A DNA stretch of 10,000 bases from Actinidia chinensis (GCA_009663005.1 CM018906.1:21838236-21848235), one strand, 5' to 3'. Numbered from the stretch's first letter, positions 1 through 7,390 are shown. The notes: generated from the letters alone by a model not told the origin. Program-made: numbers and translations.

Positions 1-656
1 GGGAAAGTGTGGGGGGTGGATGGGTGGTTGGAGATTGTAGCCAACTTTTAAAAATTTTTGACTTTTGTGGTATGAGTGATGTGATACCATGGTGAACACA
101 TGGATTGAGTCACAATACGATTTGGTTCTTATTGTCCCACATAATTTATTCCTACATACTGACATGTATTCCTTTTTTTATTGCACTCTTTTAACAAGAA
201 AGAAAAAATCTATTTTCGTAAAAATTCTCAAGAATCATCATTAATATTTGAAATATAACATATCTTATTTTCACATAGATAAACATATATATTTTCAATT
301 TAGAATTTAAATATCATAAAAATTTGGGAATTTTTATACTATTTGCTTATGGCCATGGGCTTGTGTACTTGTGGCATGGGTCATCAAAATCATAATGGCT
401 GTGGTGTGGTCCCTATGATCCACATGGGTCATTATATTGCTTAATACGTGTCCATTTTTCTATATATTTTTATGAAAAAGTTTTTTGGGTACAAATTCAT
501 ATTTTCATAAAAATTTCAAAATAATGCTATTAATACAACGAATCTAACATACATAATTCACTGAATAACATATTATTGACCTATTTGGGTATTTATTATA
601 TCCTTTGTTATATCGAATATACTTAATTAGATATCTTAAAATTTCAGAATGTTACA
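1..656 (-). repeat. E1 3' LTR, partial (minus-strand 5' portion of the LTR)
   Basis: On the minus strand this begins TGTAAC at 656 and runs off the left edge. Positions 1-495 match 4432-4893 in order. Shared blocks include GGATGGGTGGTTGG (18 and 4451), GCCAACTTTTA, the AATCATCATTAATATT block, TGTGTACTTGTGGC, and CATGGGTCATT followed by TTAATACGTG. Positions 496-656 have no partner in the window because the other copy is cut by E2 after ACAAA. The two copies differ by many substitutions and several indels, so E1 is not a recent insertion. No gene is seen here. Confidence 0.82.
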
Positions 657-835
657 TGCTTCCCTCCTTATAAAAAATTTGTCCTCAAACTTAGACTTAT
701 ATACATATCTATTAATACTTAGATACAACTGTATATTAATTCACTTAATAACTTCGATTGTCATGTTTCGTATTTCTGGTCTAATATATTGAATAGATTT
801 AATTAGATATCTTAAAATTTGGAAAGTAAGTTTGT
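545..835 (-). repeat. Degenerate ~180-bp tandem duplication across the 3' LTR/internal junction
   Basis: Two stretches repeat in order. AATTCACTGAATAAC (about 555) pairs with AATTCACTTAATAAC (about 738). TTAATTAGATATCTTAAAAT (from 623) pairs with the same string at 799. TTTGTCCTCAAACT (about 679) pairs with TTTGTCCCCAAAACT (about 832). The first copy contains the LTR terminus and PPT; the second lacks them. The internal region therefore carries an extra, partly deleted copy of the LTR start plus the PPT-proximal sequence. Confidence 0.7.
657..669 (-). promoter_or_regulatory. E1 polypurine tract (plus-strand DNA primer site)
   Basis: On the minus strand the sequence just before the 3' LTR reads AAGGAGGGAAGCA and is followed at once by TGTAAC. 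Purine runs at this place prime second-strand synthesis in LTR retrotransposons. Upstream on the same strand is GAGGACAAATTTTTTAT, which resembles the end-of-pol/PPT context of plant Ty3/gypsy elements. The location at an independently defined LTR boundary supports the call. Confidence 0.72.
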
Positions 836-1026
836 CCCCAAAACTCGACCACGATTTTAGTAGTCATCACGCTCCCATTGGCCCTCTGATTTCGTAATTG
901 GAACATTTCCTAAAATCTCAGCTGAATAAAACCATGAGTTATCACTTGACCACAAGTAGGTGGTCTCCTAAATCACGCCTGCTTATGTACTAACTATAGG
1001 TTTAATCTCCCTGTTGGGACTACTCT

Positions 1027-1047
1027 GCTGCCCTTTCAATGGGCAGC
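1027..1047. other. Perfect 7-bp hairpin in E1 internal region
   Basis: GCTGCCC (1027-1033), the 7-base loop TTTCAAT, then GGGCAGC (1041-1047). The stem is perfect and GC-rich in an AT-rich context. It could fold in the E1 RNA. No U-run follows on either strand, so nothing shows it to be a terminator, and its role is unknown. Confidence 0.5.
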
Positions 1048-1503
1048 CCACGACATGGTGTCTTGACTGGTGGCAAATCAGACAAATCGGCCTCCCCGAT
1101 ATGTCTGACCATATGACACTCCCGAAATGGTAGTTAAAAATTAACCAAAGATGTTACTGTAACGTAGACCTGTTTGGTTTCTAAACTTGGTCCACTACTC
1201 TAAATTTGGTATCAAGCTATTCCACTACGCTTTGTTGCGTTACTTGATAAAACTCTATGTTAAAGTCTTAGGCGAATAGTTTTAGTCTATTCAACTTAAT
1301 CTTTGATAAGCGTCTTAATAGAATATCGAGTATTGGCATATTTGTAACACTTCTTCTACTTATGATTCTGGCATATGGCTCGTACTAATGGGATAACTTT
1401 AACTCTAAGGACTTAGTCACAGTGATCCTAACTCGCAATCGACATCTCACTGTAACTTAAATCGTTACTCATGGCTAAGGGATAGTGATCTATCACATGT
1501 ATG

Positions 1504-1520
1504 GGGGTATAATCTACCCC
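1504..1520. other. Short inverted repeat 3' of the U6 copy
   Basis: GGGGTA (1504-1509), TAATC, TACCCC (1515-1520): a perfect 6-bp stem with a 5-base loop. On the minus strand it begins about 34 bases downstream of the 3' end of the U6-like sequence. It may be chance; it is listed because of its position. Confidence 0.35.
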
Positions 1521-1553
1521 TAATTTAAAATTCGTCACCTAACAACTTTTATA

Positions 1554-1655
1554 ATTTGTGTAGTTATTTCTTAATTTGTGCGTGTCATCCTTGCACAGGG
1601 GCCATACTAATCTTCTCTATATCGTTCCAATTTTATCAGATGTCCCCAAAGGGAC
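1554..1655 (-). pseudogene. U6: U6 spliceosomal snRNA pseudogene
   Basis: The minus strand starts GTCCCTTTGGGGACA at 1655, the 5' stem-loop of plant U6, and continues through the recognisable U6 blocks GATAAAATTGGAACGAT, AGAGAAGATTAG, ATGGCCCCTG, GCAAGGATGACACGCACAAA and an AGAAAT tail near 1566. U6 is the catalytic RNA of the spliceosome and is about 102 nt long in plants, which places the 3' end near 1554. The core is co-linear without indels, while the last 15 or so bases are poorly matched. This copy should be inactive: the ACAGAGA box reads ATAGAGA (1620-1614) and the AGC catalytic triad reads AGT (1608-1606). Almost every difference from the family sequence is C to T or G to A. Minus-strand sequence upstream (1656-1740) shows no plant USE (RTCCCACATCG) and no convincing TATA box at -30, so it is probably not transcribed from its own promoter. 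There is no poly-A tail after the 3' end. It sits inside E1 in the sense orientation. Confidence 0.9.
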
Positions 1656-2327
1656 CATATTGATATTCGGTGTATTAATGCTTGTATGCTCGTCCCTCAA
1701 GGTAAAATGCTAGTACTACTAAATCATTTCCTTTTGGGAGGCATGGCTCACTACAAACATATTGAGCATTTAGACAATTATCATGATAATAATTACATTA
1801 TACTTAGTACCTCATATATCATATAGCACATGGCACGATTTTAATCAATCATAGAATTCTATATATGCATGACTCATTCTTATGGTGTCAAACCTATGGC
1901 TCTGTCTTACGGTATTAACTTATAGCCCTGATAGACATGACTTATTCTTATAGCGTTGTACTGTATCTCTATCAGAAATATCTTGATCTTAAGGTGTCAA
2001 CCTATTGTCCTCAAAATTTAGAATCTACTTTACATTTCAACAAGAAAAAGATATCGCGTTCTTCTTTTAGCTTTTCTTATTCCTATTAGGGTCGAGGTTT
2101 CATCATCCCCTTCCCTTTCTTCCTTCCTCCTCCTCGTATTCTTATTGCTATGAATCTCTAAATGTGAAGAGACTCGAAAGTAGGACAACAATCGACAAAG
2201 TATATTTACTAAATTAATCGTTATCATCTAATTGTTAGCATGCGAATACAATCAATTGCATACATCATCTTTACACGTATTCATCATGCATTAGATATAG
2301 TGCAAGTCCTAACCCGTTGTGGGGGGG

Positions 2328-2338
2328 GCTCTATACCA
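2328..2338 (-). promoter_or_regulatory. E1 primer-binding site (tRNA-iMet type, one base missing)
   Basis: On the minus strand this reads TGGTATAGAGC, the common plant PBS TGGTATCAGAGC with one C absent. It follows the LTR end (TTACA, plus-strand TGTAAC at 2342) after three A residues, which is the usual spacing. It fixes the orientation of E1 and the boundary of the 5' LTR. The lost base would weaken tRNA pairing, in keeping with decay. Confidence 0.78.
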
Positions 2339-3280
2339 TTTTGTAACGACCTCATCACCCCACCCGCCCGCAGGCTCCATGCAATCGTCTGGACCACCGT
2401 CCACAGACAAATCCGTTTTCGTTATCCTTTTTCCCCTTTAAAATTCTTTCAATTTCATTAAAACTTTTTCTTTTCATGTGCAGAAGCGAAAAGTGTAATT
2501 TTATTTTTATAGCCAATAAATTTTTATATTAAATACATTCATTACAAAACACATGCCCATGACGGTAGAGAGACTGTACATGTCTTAACATTCATACATA
2601 CTTATATACATCGCATATTCAAAAGGCCCCGGGCACTCTAGACCGGGCTATACTACATGAATTCATGTTTCTTAATACATATCATGACATAATCTATCTT
2701 AAATATTACATAATCATTCAAAGCGGATTTCAAAACGCGTGGTTCTCTCGCTCCTACCCACTTCTTTGTCTTGTTTTATTTGACATTGTTTAAAAATAAT
2801 GTTGTTCTAAACATGATTTCTTATGTGTAATCATAATCTCTACAATATAGCTTTTGCCATAAACATATTCAAAAGCATGAACATACCGGGTAGATGCGCA
2901 TAACCGAACATAAATATAGCATAATAGAAAACATTTGTTCTTTCGAAATAACACTATCAAAATTCATGCTTGAACATGTCCCGCCCTTGCCGGGGATCAA
3001 CGTCATAATGACTATCTGTATGTCACATAATTTTTTGAAAAATACCTATGCACTATGACCTCCCGTCCTTAAGTCGAGTTTGATACGTGAATTTTCACAC
3101 CTCTTGAGTCGGGGCAAGCCGGCCGAGTACCTTCCCGAAGATGAACATGATGGGTAACATAGGCATATACATACAAATTTTTTTTTCAAAAGATTCTCAT
3201 CTAAGTTAATGGATTTGGATTGCATGAGTAACAGTAATTTATACATATATCCTAACATAAAAGAGTAATTTACTCTAATT

Positions 3281-3356
3281 TTAGAGATTAAGAATTACTT
3301 ACACTATCTTAGAGAGTAAGGTTACTTACACTACCTTAGAGAGTAGGGTTACTTAC
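3281..3356. repeat. 27/28-bp tandem repeat, ~2.8 copies
   Basis: Units begin at 3281, 3309 and 3336. Each starts TTAGAGA and ends with TTACTTACACTAYC (the last is truncated after TTACTTAC). It is a minisatellite-like block within the E1 LTR. A small dyad, AGAGTAA-T-TTACTCT (3262-3276), lies just to its left. Confidence 0.8.
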
Positions 3357-3596
3357 TTGATAGCGTTTGTGTTGCGCTACACTCGTTCGTCGTGCTCCTT
3401 AGGCTAGTTATATTGATTCCTATACGTTTCATTTATTTATTGACATAATTAGAATCTAAACATTTACTTAAGTGTTTAAATGTTAGTTATGTTAAATGTT
3501 AGAGGACTATTATGTAGGTCTAAGGGTTCAAAACTTAAAAAGAAATGGATTCTGTTAAGTCTCAACTGGTTCAGAAAAAGAAGTTAAACTATTTCA

Positions 3597-3835
3597 AATA
3601 AAATAGTTGAACCTGTACAAAATAAAAGTTGAACTGGCTCGGCATAACCAGTGACTTAAATAAAATAGTTGAACCGGTACAAAATAAAAGGTTGAACCAG
3701 TTCATCATGATCAGTAATTTAAATAAAATAGTTAAACCGGTACAGAATAAAAAGTTGAACCAATTCGTCATGATCAGTAGCTTAAATAAAATAATTGAAC
3801 CAGTAAAGAATAAAAAGTTGAACCGGTTCAACTGG
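3597..3835. repeat. 62/63-bp tandem repeat, ~3.8 copies, with GAACCGGTTC-type dyads
   Basis: Units share AATAAAATAGTTGAACC, then GGTACARAATAAAA, then GTTGAACC near-repeats, and a TCATGATCAGTA block in the middle copies. The common TAAAATA string recurs at 3599, 3661, 3724 and 3787, giving spacings of 62, 63 and 63. The last unit ends in a perfect 18-base palindrome, AGTTGAACCGGTTCAACT (3816-3833). Because 63 is a multiple of three, both strands show open frames of about 80 codons with a 21-residue period; they have no start context or protein-like composition and are not called as genes. Confidence 0.88.
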
Positions 3836-4236
3836 AAAAATCAAGAATTTAACTTTTTTATCTGAAATTTGAAGCCTGTTTTGGGCCATCTATCCTTGGA
3901 ATTTAAAAAAATACTATTAGAAGCAAACATGTAGGTATTTGAAATATCTATCCAATGACCCTTGAATCGACTAAAAATATTTTCGTATGAACAAGTTATG
4001 GCCAAAATACGAATAATAATTTTTGAAATAAAACATAGCGTAATATAATTTGATTCTTGATCTAAAAAAATGGCATCCTCATGCCGTACTTTCAACGTAT
4101 TTCTTAACTTTGACTAGGATAGAGTATAACACTTAATTCTAGAGTATTTAGATTATCCTTAAATCGAAAAAAAAATAAAAAAAAACAAAGATCTGTGAGG
4201 TTACCTCGTGAAACTAACTCGGATTCGTGTTCTCCG

Positions 4237-4388
4237 TGTCTTCGATTCTTTTCTCCTTCCTCTCTTCTTCTCTCTCTCTTTTCTTTCTTCTCCGTAGCTC
4301 CCTCTCTCCTTCTCTCTCTTTCTCCTTATTCTTCTTTCTCTCTTTTCTTATTTATCTCTCTCTCTTTCCCTTCTCTTCTCTCTCTCAT
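4237..4388. repeat. Pyrimidine (CT/TTC) tract; GA-rich on the E1 sense strand
   Basis: About 150 bases consist almost entirely of C and T with many CTCTCTC and TTCTTT runs. On the minus strand, the E1 sense strand, this is a GA tract. Plant LTRs often hold such tracts near their promoters, where GAGA-binding factors may act (established for plants in general; not shown here). A 75-codon Ser/Leu/Phe-rich open frame across it is a composition effect. Confidence 0.75.
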
Positions 4389-4395
4389 ATGTCAA

Positions 4396-4417
4396 GTCCC
4401 AGCTAAAATGCTGGGAC
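4396..4417. other. Perfect 8-bp hairpin beside the pyrimidine tract
   Basis: GTCCCAGC (4396-4403), loop TAAAAT, GCTGGGAC (4410-4417). This stable GC-rich stem sits between the pyrimidine tract and the segment shared with 1-495. On the E1 sense strand the hairpin precedes the GA tract. Its function is unknown. Confidence 0.6.
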
Positions 4418-4888
4418 ATTGATGGGAGTGAGGGGAGTTGGTGGGGGAGTGGATGGGTGGTTGGGGAATTTTAGCCAACTTTTAGAATTTTTGACTTTTG
4501 TTTTATTCATACATACTTTTTGACATGTGTTCATTTTTTTCTGCCACTCTTTAATAGAAAAATCTATTTTCATAAAAATTCTCGAGAATCATCATTAATA
4601 TTGAAATATAACATATCTTATTTTCACATAAATAACATATATATTTTCACTTCAGAAAATTTAAATATTATAAAAGTTTTGAGATTTTACACTATATTCT
4701 TATGGCATGCGTTTGTGTACTTGTGGCGTGCGGTGGTGTAATTGTGGCATGTGCTTGAGTATTGAGTCGTGGTCACTAAAATCATTAATGGCTTGGGTGT
4801 GGTACTATTGATCCTCATGGGTCATTCATATATACTTAATACGTGGTCCCATTTTTTCTTTATATTTTATAAAAAAATTTTTCGGAGT

Positions 4889-4893
4889 ACAAA
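4889..4893. other. Likely left copy of the E2 target-site duplication (ACAAA)
   Basis: The uninterrupted E1 copy reads GGGTACAAATTCAT (487-500). Here the same sequence reads GAGTACAAA and then switches to E2 (TGATGAGG). Ty3/gypsy integrase usually makes a 5-bp duplication, so ACAAA is the expected repeat. Its partner would lie after the E2 3' LTR, outside the window. Confidence 0.6.
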
Positions 4894-5625
4894 TGATGAG
4901 GACATGGCAAACGAGATCCAGGAATGCGGGATCCAATTCAGTTCCCATGGCCTAATTACAATGAGCACGTGCAAGAAATTTCAAAAATGCATTAAGAGAT
5001 GATTCAAGGGATTTGGCTAAACAAGCAAGTGGAGGCCAATGATGGTGATATGAACAAAATATCCAGCCCTTTACTTAATAAGAAGATTCAAGTCCAAGAA
5101 AGTCAATAGACACAAATGGGGAGCTGACTTCTAAATTGAGGATTCTTGGTGAACAAACTTTGGGCTGAATTAAGCGAATTAATGTCATGCTTGTCTTATT
5201 AAATGAAGTTTTTCTATGACAGAATTTTAGGAATGGAAATAAGTATAAAGTCAGTTTGACTTCCTTAAATTGAGGCCAAAGTTTTCTTAGTTTAAGAATT
5301 TGCTAAGGCTGATCTTTTTGTGGCCTTCTTAGTAGTATAAATTGTACTCCTTTTCTTGAAGAGGAGTGGTTATATGAGTGAGAGTATTTTCTTATATTCT
5401 TTGAGAACTACATTTGAACTGATCAGATTTCTATGTGCGTTCATTCTTGACTTATCAATCAAGTATTTCACCCTTGATTGTGGCGTCCCCTTTAACCAAG
5501 TTCACATTTCTTTATAGGTGTTGGGTCACGGTTTCCATCTAAACTTGAACGTAGAACGGTCCTTAGGCAACAATATTTTGATACTGATTTCGTTACAAAC
5601 AAACAACGACACGGGGTTCGTATCA
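4894..5625 (+). repeat. E2 5' LTR (732 bp)
   Basis: The start is fixed by the switch from E1 sequence to TGATGAGGACATGG at 4894; the end is the CA at 5624-5625, two bases before the primer-binding site. The ends are the usual TG...CA. A TATA box lies at 5336-5342, dividing U3 from R/U5. The region is non-coding. The 3' LTR is beyond the window, so insertion age cannot be judged from LTR divergence here. Confidence 0.85.
5336..5342 (+). promoter_or_regulatory. Probable TATA box of the E2 LTR promoter
   Basis: TATAAAT lies about 440 bases into the LTR, a normal place for the U3/R border in plant LTRs of this size. Transcription would start around 25-35 bases downstream. Support is positional and by motif only. 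Confidence 0.5.
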
Positions 5626-5627
5626 TT

Positions 5628-5640
5628 TGGTATCAGAGCC
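5628..5640 (+). promoter_or_regulatory. E2 primer-binding site (tRNA-iMet)
   Basis: TGGTATCAGAGCC matches the 3' end complement of plant initiator-methionine tRNA, the usual primer for minus-strand DNA synthesis in plant Ty3/gypsy and Ty1/copia elements. It follows the LTR CA end after TT. Confidence 0.93.
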
Positions 5641-6173
5641 TTTAGATCTAACATCAGGCTTTAAATCTATCTTTGCTCTTCTTCTTGAATTTCGTGCTGA
5701 TTAACATCTAGTACAAATTTGATCAAGTTCAAAAAAAAGGAAAAAAAAAAAGAAAAGAGAAAAGAAAAAAAAAATTATTATTTTGATTCCATGCTTAGTA
5801 TTTCGAGAAAAAAACTTTTTCTGATAGTAGAACTCGTCTTTGATATTCTTGTCCTAAAACTTTGTTATTCCAGTCTTTCTTTTTTTTTGTGATTCATCTT
5901 TCGTGTGAACCTAGAAAATCCTCTCTTTGGGGTGCCGAATGTGATTAAGAAATTCTGATTATTTTGTTTGATTAGTTTGAATAAGAACTTTTTGAGAAAT
6001 AACCAGTGAAAAGAGGCAAGAGTGGTAAGTACATATTGAAGGTTTAAGAGCCAAATTTATTGTTGAAACAAGAGCGTCGAGTGAATTCATTATTCGAGTG
6101 AAACATGTAAGGAGTGCTGTGAGGTCTTTTTTTTGTTTTGTTTTGTTTCTTCTAACTTTAGTTTGTAGAAAAT
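5641..6173 (+). other. E2 untranslated leader with A-rich and T-rich tracts
   Basis: No coding motif is seen between the primer-binding site and the gag start. The stretch holds an A/G homopurine run (about 5730-5775) and T-rich runs (5880-5888 and 6126-6150, the latter with TTTTG repeats). It would be the 5' UTR and packaging region of the genomic RNA. Confidence 0.6.
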
Positions 6174-6565
6174 ATGTCGCAAACAAGATAAAAGTACTAC
6201 TAATGATCTTCCTTCACACACGGATCCTAAAACGTTAGAAAAGGCATATGGGGGAAGATGAGACCGATGATGAGAGGGGAATTAGAACACTTTGCATGAA
6301 CTCTTAGAATCAATCAATTGGAGAACCACGCGCGGAGCAGCACATACCTGTTCACGGCCCGTGGAGGGAGGGAGCTTCCAGTTAGAGAAAAGTTTAAAAA
6401 TATTACTATGGGGCTGGAGTATGGTGAGGGGATGATTCCGTGGGTAACGCCGTATGAGGAATGGACGGGATAGAGAGATAGAAACCAAGGGGATAAGCTT
6501 CAGTGGTATAAAGATGAAGGTTCGTCGTTTCACAAGCACACAAGAAATCCTGATCCTGAAGTCTA

Positions 6566-6603
<38 letters not shown>

Positions 6604-6681
6604 ATCACCCTAACTCCAAGCACAAAAGGTAAATAATGCATTGATTTACTGACTATACTGTGATTTTGGGTGGGTCAGTTC

Positions 6682-6714
<33 letters not shown>

Positions 6715-7019
6715 TTGCGACGTGGAGAACTGAAGTCCGTGATGAGAAGCGTTTTGTTCCCCGCCATTTTTTACAGAGGCTGTATCAAAAATTGCAAGGT
6801 CTCACGCAGGCAATCGAAGTGTGGAAGACTATTACAAGATAGGAGATTGTCATGATTATGCGCAAATATGGAAGAAGACGAGAGAACCAATGGCTTCGTT
6901 TTCTTAATGGGCTTAAATCAGGAGATTGCTAATGTGTTGAGTGCAACATTATGTGGATAGACAAAATGGTGCAAAAAGCTGTCAAAATTGAGCAACGCTC
7001 AAGAGGAGGGCAAATACAA

Positions 7020-7050
<31 letters not shown>

Positions 7051-7330
7051 TGAGATCGAACTATCTAAAGAAAGAAGAGAAGGCCCAAATGTCCTCCATA
7101 TCCAAACTAAAGCCGAGCCTTCCACGCCATAAAATCATTTTAAAGCCAAAACTCCTAATCCTCATAATCGTGATCATTAATGGCTTAAAAGTCAATGCCC
7201 GAATAGGGGGTTTGGTGATGCAGGAAATGGAAAAATTGAGAACTCGATGAGGAAGATGATCTGAAATCCATGTCCTCCACTCCATTAGAGGATGCCTCTG
7301 AGGAGGAATATTTAGCTCCTGATGCTTGAC
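6174..7330 (+). pseudogene. E2 gag (capsid/nucleocapsid) pseudogene
   Basis: Gag forms the virus-like particle. The likely start is ATG 6174 (M-S-Q-T-R), but the sixth codon is a stop (6189) and more follow. In the same frame, 6528-6611 encodes a clear gag block with DPEVYLEWEKKME and VFDYH, typical of the plant Ty3/gypsy gag domain. A WxGQF...RRRNGERP block (about 6668-6710) lies one frame over, and FVPRHFLQRLYQKLQGLTQ (about 6752-6810) is back in the first frame, so several indels are present. FLNGL (about 6900) and VQKAVKIEQRSRGG (about 6966-7010) end the capsid part. A nucleocapsid zinc knuckle is only hinted at by S-Q-C-P-N-R (7190-7207); the first Cys pair is not recognisable. Longer open frames on the minus strand here are antisense shadows. 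Confidence 0.85.
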
Positions 7331-7359
7331 GTTAGTGGCAAGGAGATCGTTGAGCTTGC

Positions 7360-7369
<10 letters not shown>

Positions 7370-7390
<21 letters not shown>

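Larger units (their letters stand above)
657..2341 (-). other. E1 internal region, no recognisable coding domains
   Basis: This 1685-bp stretch between PPT and PBS should hold gag-pol in an autonomous element. I see no protease, RT, RNase H or integrase motif on either strand. The only minus-strand open frame of note (2227 down to 2030, 65 codons, Arg/Lys/Glu-rich around its middle) lies near the 5' end of the internal region, where gag would start, but it matches no gag motif I know. The stretch does hold a U6 snRNA copy, a hairpin at 1027-1047, an inverted repeat at 1504-1520 and a loose repeat with about 67-bp spacing (CATGACTCATTCTTAT at 1869, CATGACTTATTCTTAT at 1936). The simplest reading is a non-coding LARD-type internal domain. 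Confidence 0.6.
1..4893 (-). mobile_element. E1: non-autonomous long-LTR retrotransposon (LARD-like), minus strand, interrupted by E2
   Basis: Three landmarks define E1 on the minus strand. First, 1-495 and about 4432-4893 are diverged direct copies of one sequence and are read as the start of the 3' and 5' LTRs. Second, at 2328-2338 the plus strand reads GCTCTATACCA, the complement of a tRNA-Met primer-binding site with one base missing, next to an LTR end (TTACA on the minus strand). Third, a minus-strand purine tract (AAGGAGGGAAG) sits just before TGTAAC at 656. The internal part (657-2341) is only about 1.7 kb and shows no gag, protease, RT or integrase motifs, so the element must have been mobilised by another element's enzymes. 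LTR termini of the form TGTAAC...GTTACA and a GAGGACAAATTT-like motif before the PPT resemble plant Ty3/gypsy Tekay/Del-type elements (established knowledge; the clade is inference). The left end and the last 160 or so bases of the 5' LTR are outside the window. Confidence 0.8.
2342..4893 (-). repeat. E1 5' LTR, interrupted by E2 (minus strand)
   Basis: The LTR ends (minus strand) at 2342 with GTTACA and runs rightwards on the plus strand to 4893, where E2 interrupts it. Comparison with the other copy (496-656) says about 161 bases remain beyond E2, giving an LTR near 2.7 kb, long but usual for Tekay/Del- or LARD-type elements. Its first-transcribed portion (4432-4893) matches 1-495. Inside are a 27-bp tandem repeat, a 63-bp tandem repeat, an A-rich run at about 4167-4187, a pyrimidine tract and a hairpin. 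No gene is seen; the short open frames here have repeat or low-complexity composition. Confidence 0.75.

Noticed and set aside
134..142. GTCCCACAT, resembling the plant snRNA upstream element
   Set aside because: Only a partial match; no TATA box at the right spacing and no snRNA downstream on the plus strand. The U6 copy is on the opposite strand and far away.
2030..2227. 65-codon minus-strand frame in the E1 internal region as a possible gag remnant
   Set aside because: The position fits a gag start, but no gag motif is seen; the Arg/Lys/Glu-rich stretch is too short to support a call.
2625..2647. GCCCCGGGCACTCTAGACCGGGCT, a possible GC-rich hairpin
   Set aside because: The stem is imperfect and offers several competing pairings; not convincing beside the perfect hairpins elsewhere.
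3281..3835. Direct repeats considered as a CRISPR array
   Set aside because: Units are contiguous tandem copies with no unique spacers, in a plant LTR; a minisatellite explains them.
3589..3865. Overlapping plus- and minus-strand frames with a 21-residue periodic peptide
   Set aside because: They are produced by the 63-bp tandem repeat; hydrophobic or Asn/Lys-rich periodic composition on both strands argues against a gene.
4195..4422. 75-codon Ser/Leu/Phe-rich open frame
   Set aside because: Explained wholly by translation of the CT tract in the E1 LTR.
4520..5002. Two plus-strand frames of 73 and 77 codons
   Set aside because: They lie in E1 LTR sequence and cross the E1/E2 junction; the homologous segment at 1-495 does not keep them open.
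6454..6636. 60-codon plus-strand open frame
   Set aside because: One base out of frame with the gag remnant that begins at ATG 6174 and shows the true gag motif at 6528-6611.
6282..6641. 119-codon minus-strand open frame
   Set aside because: Antisense to the gag block DPEVYLEWEKK on the plus strand; no family resemblance of its own.
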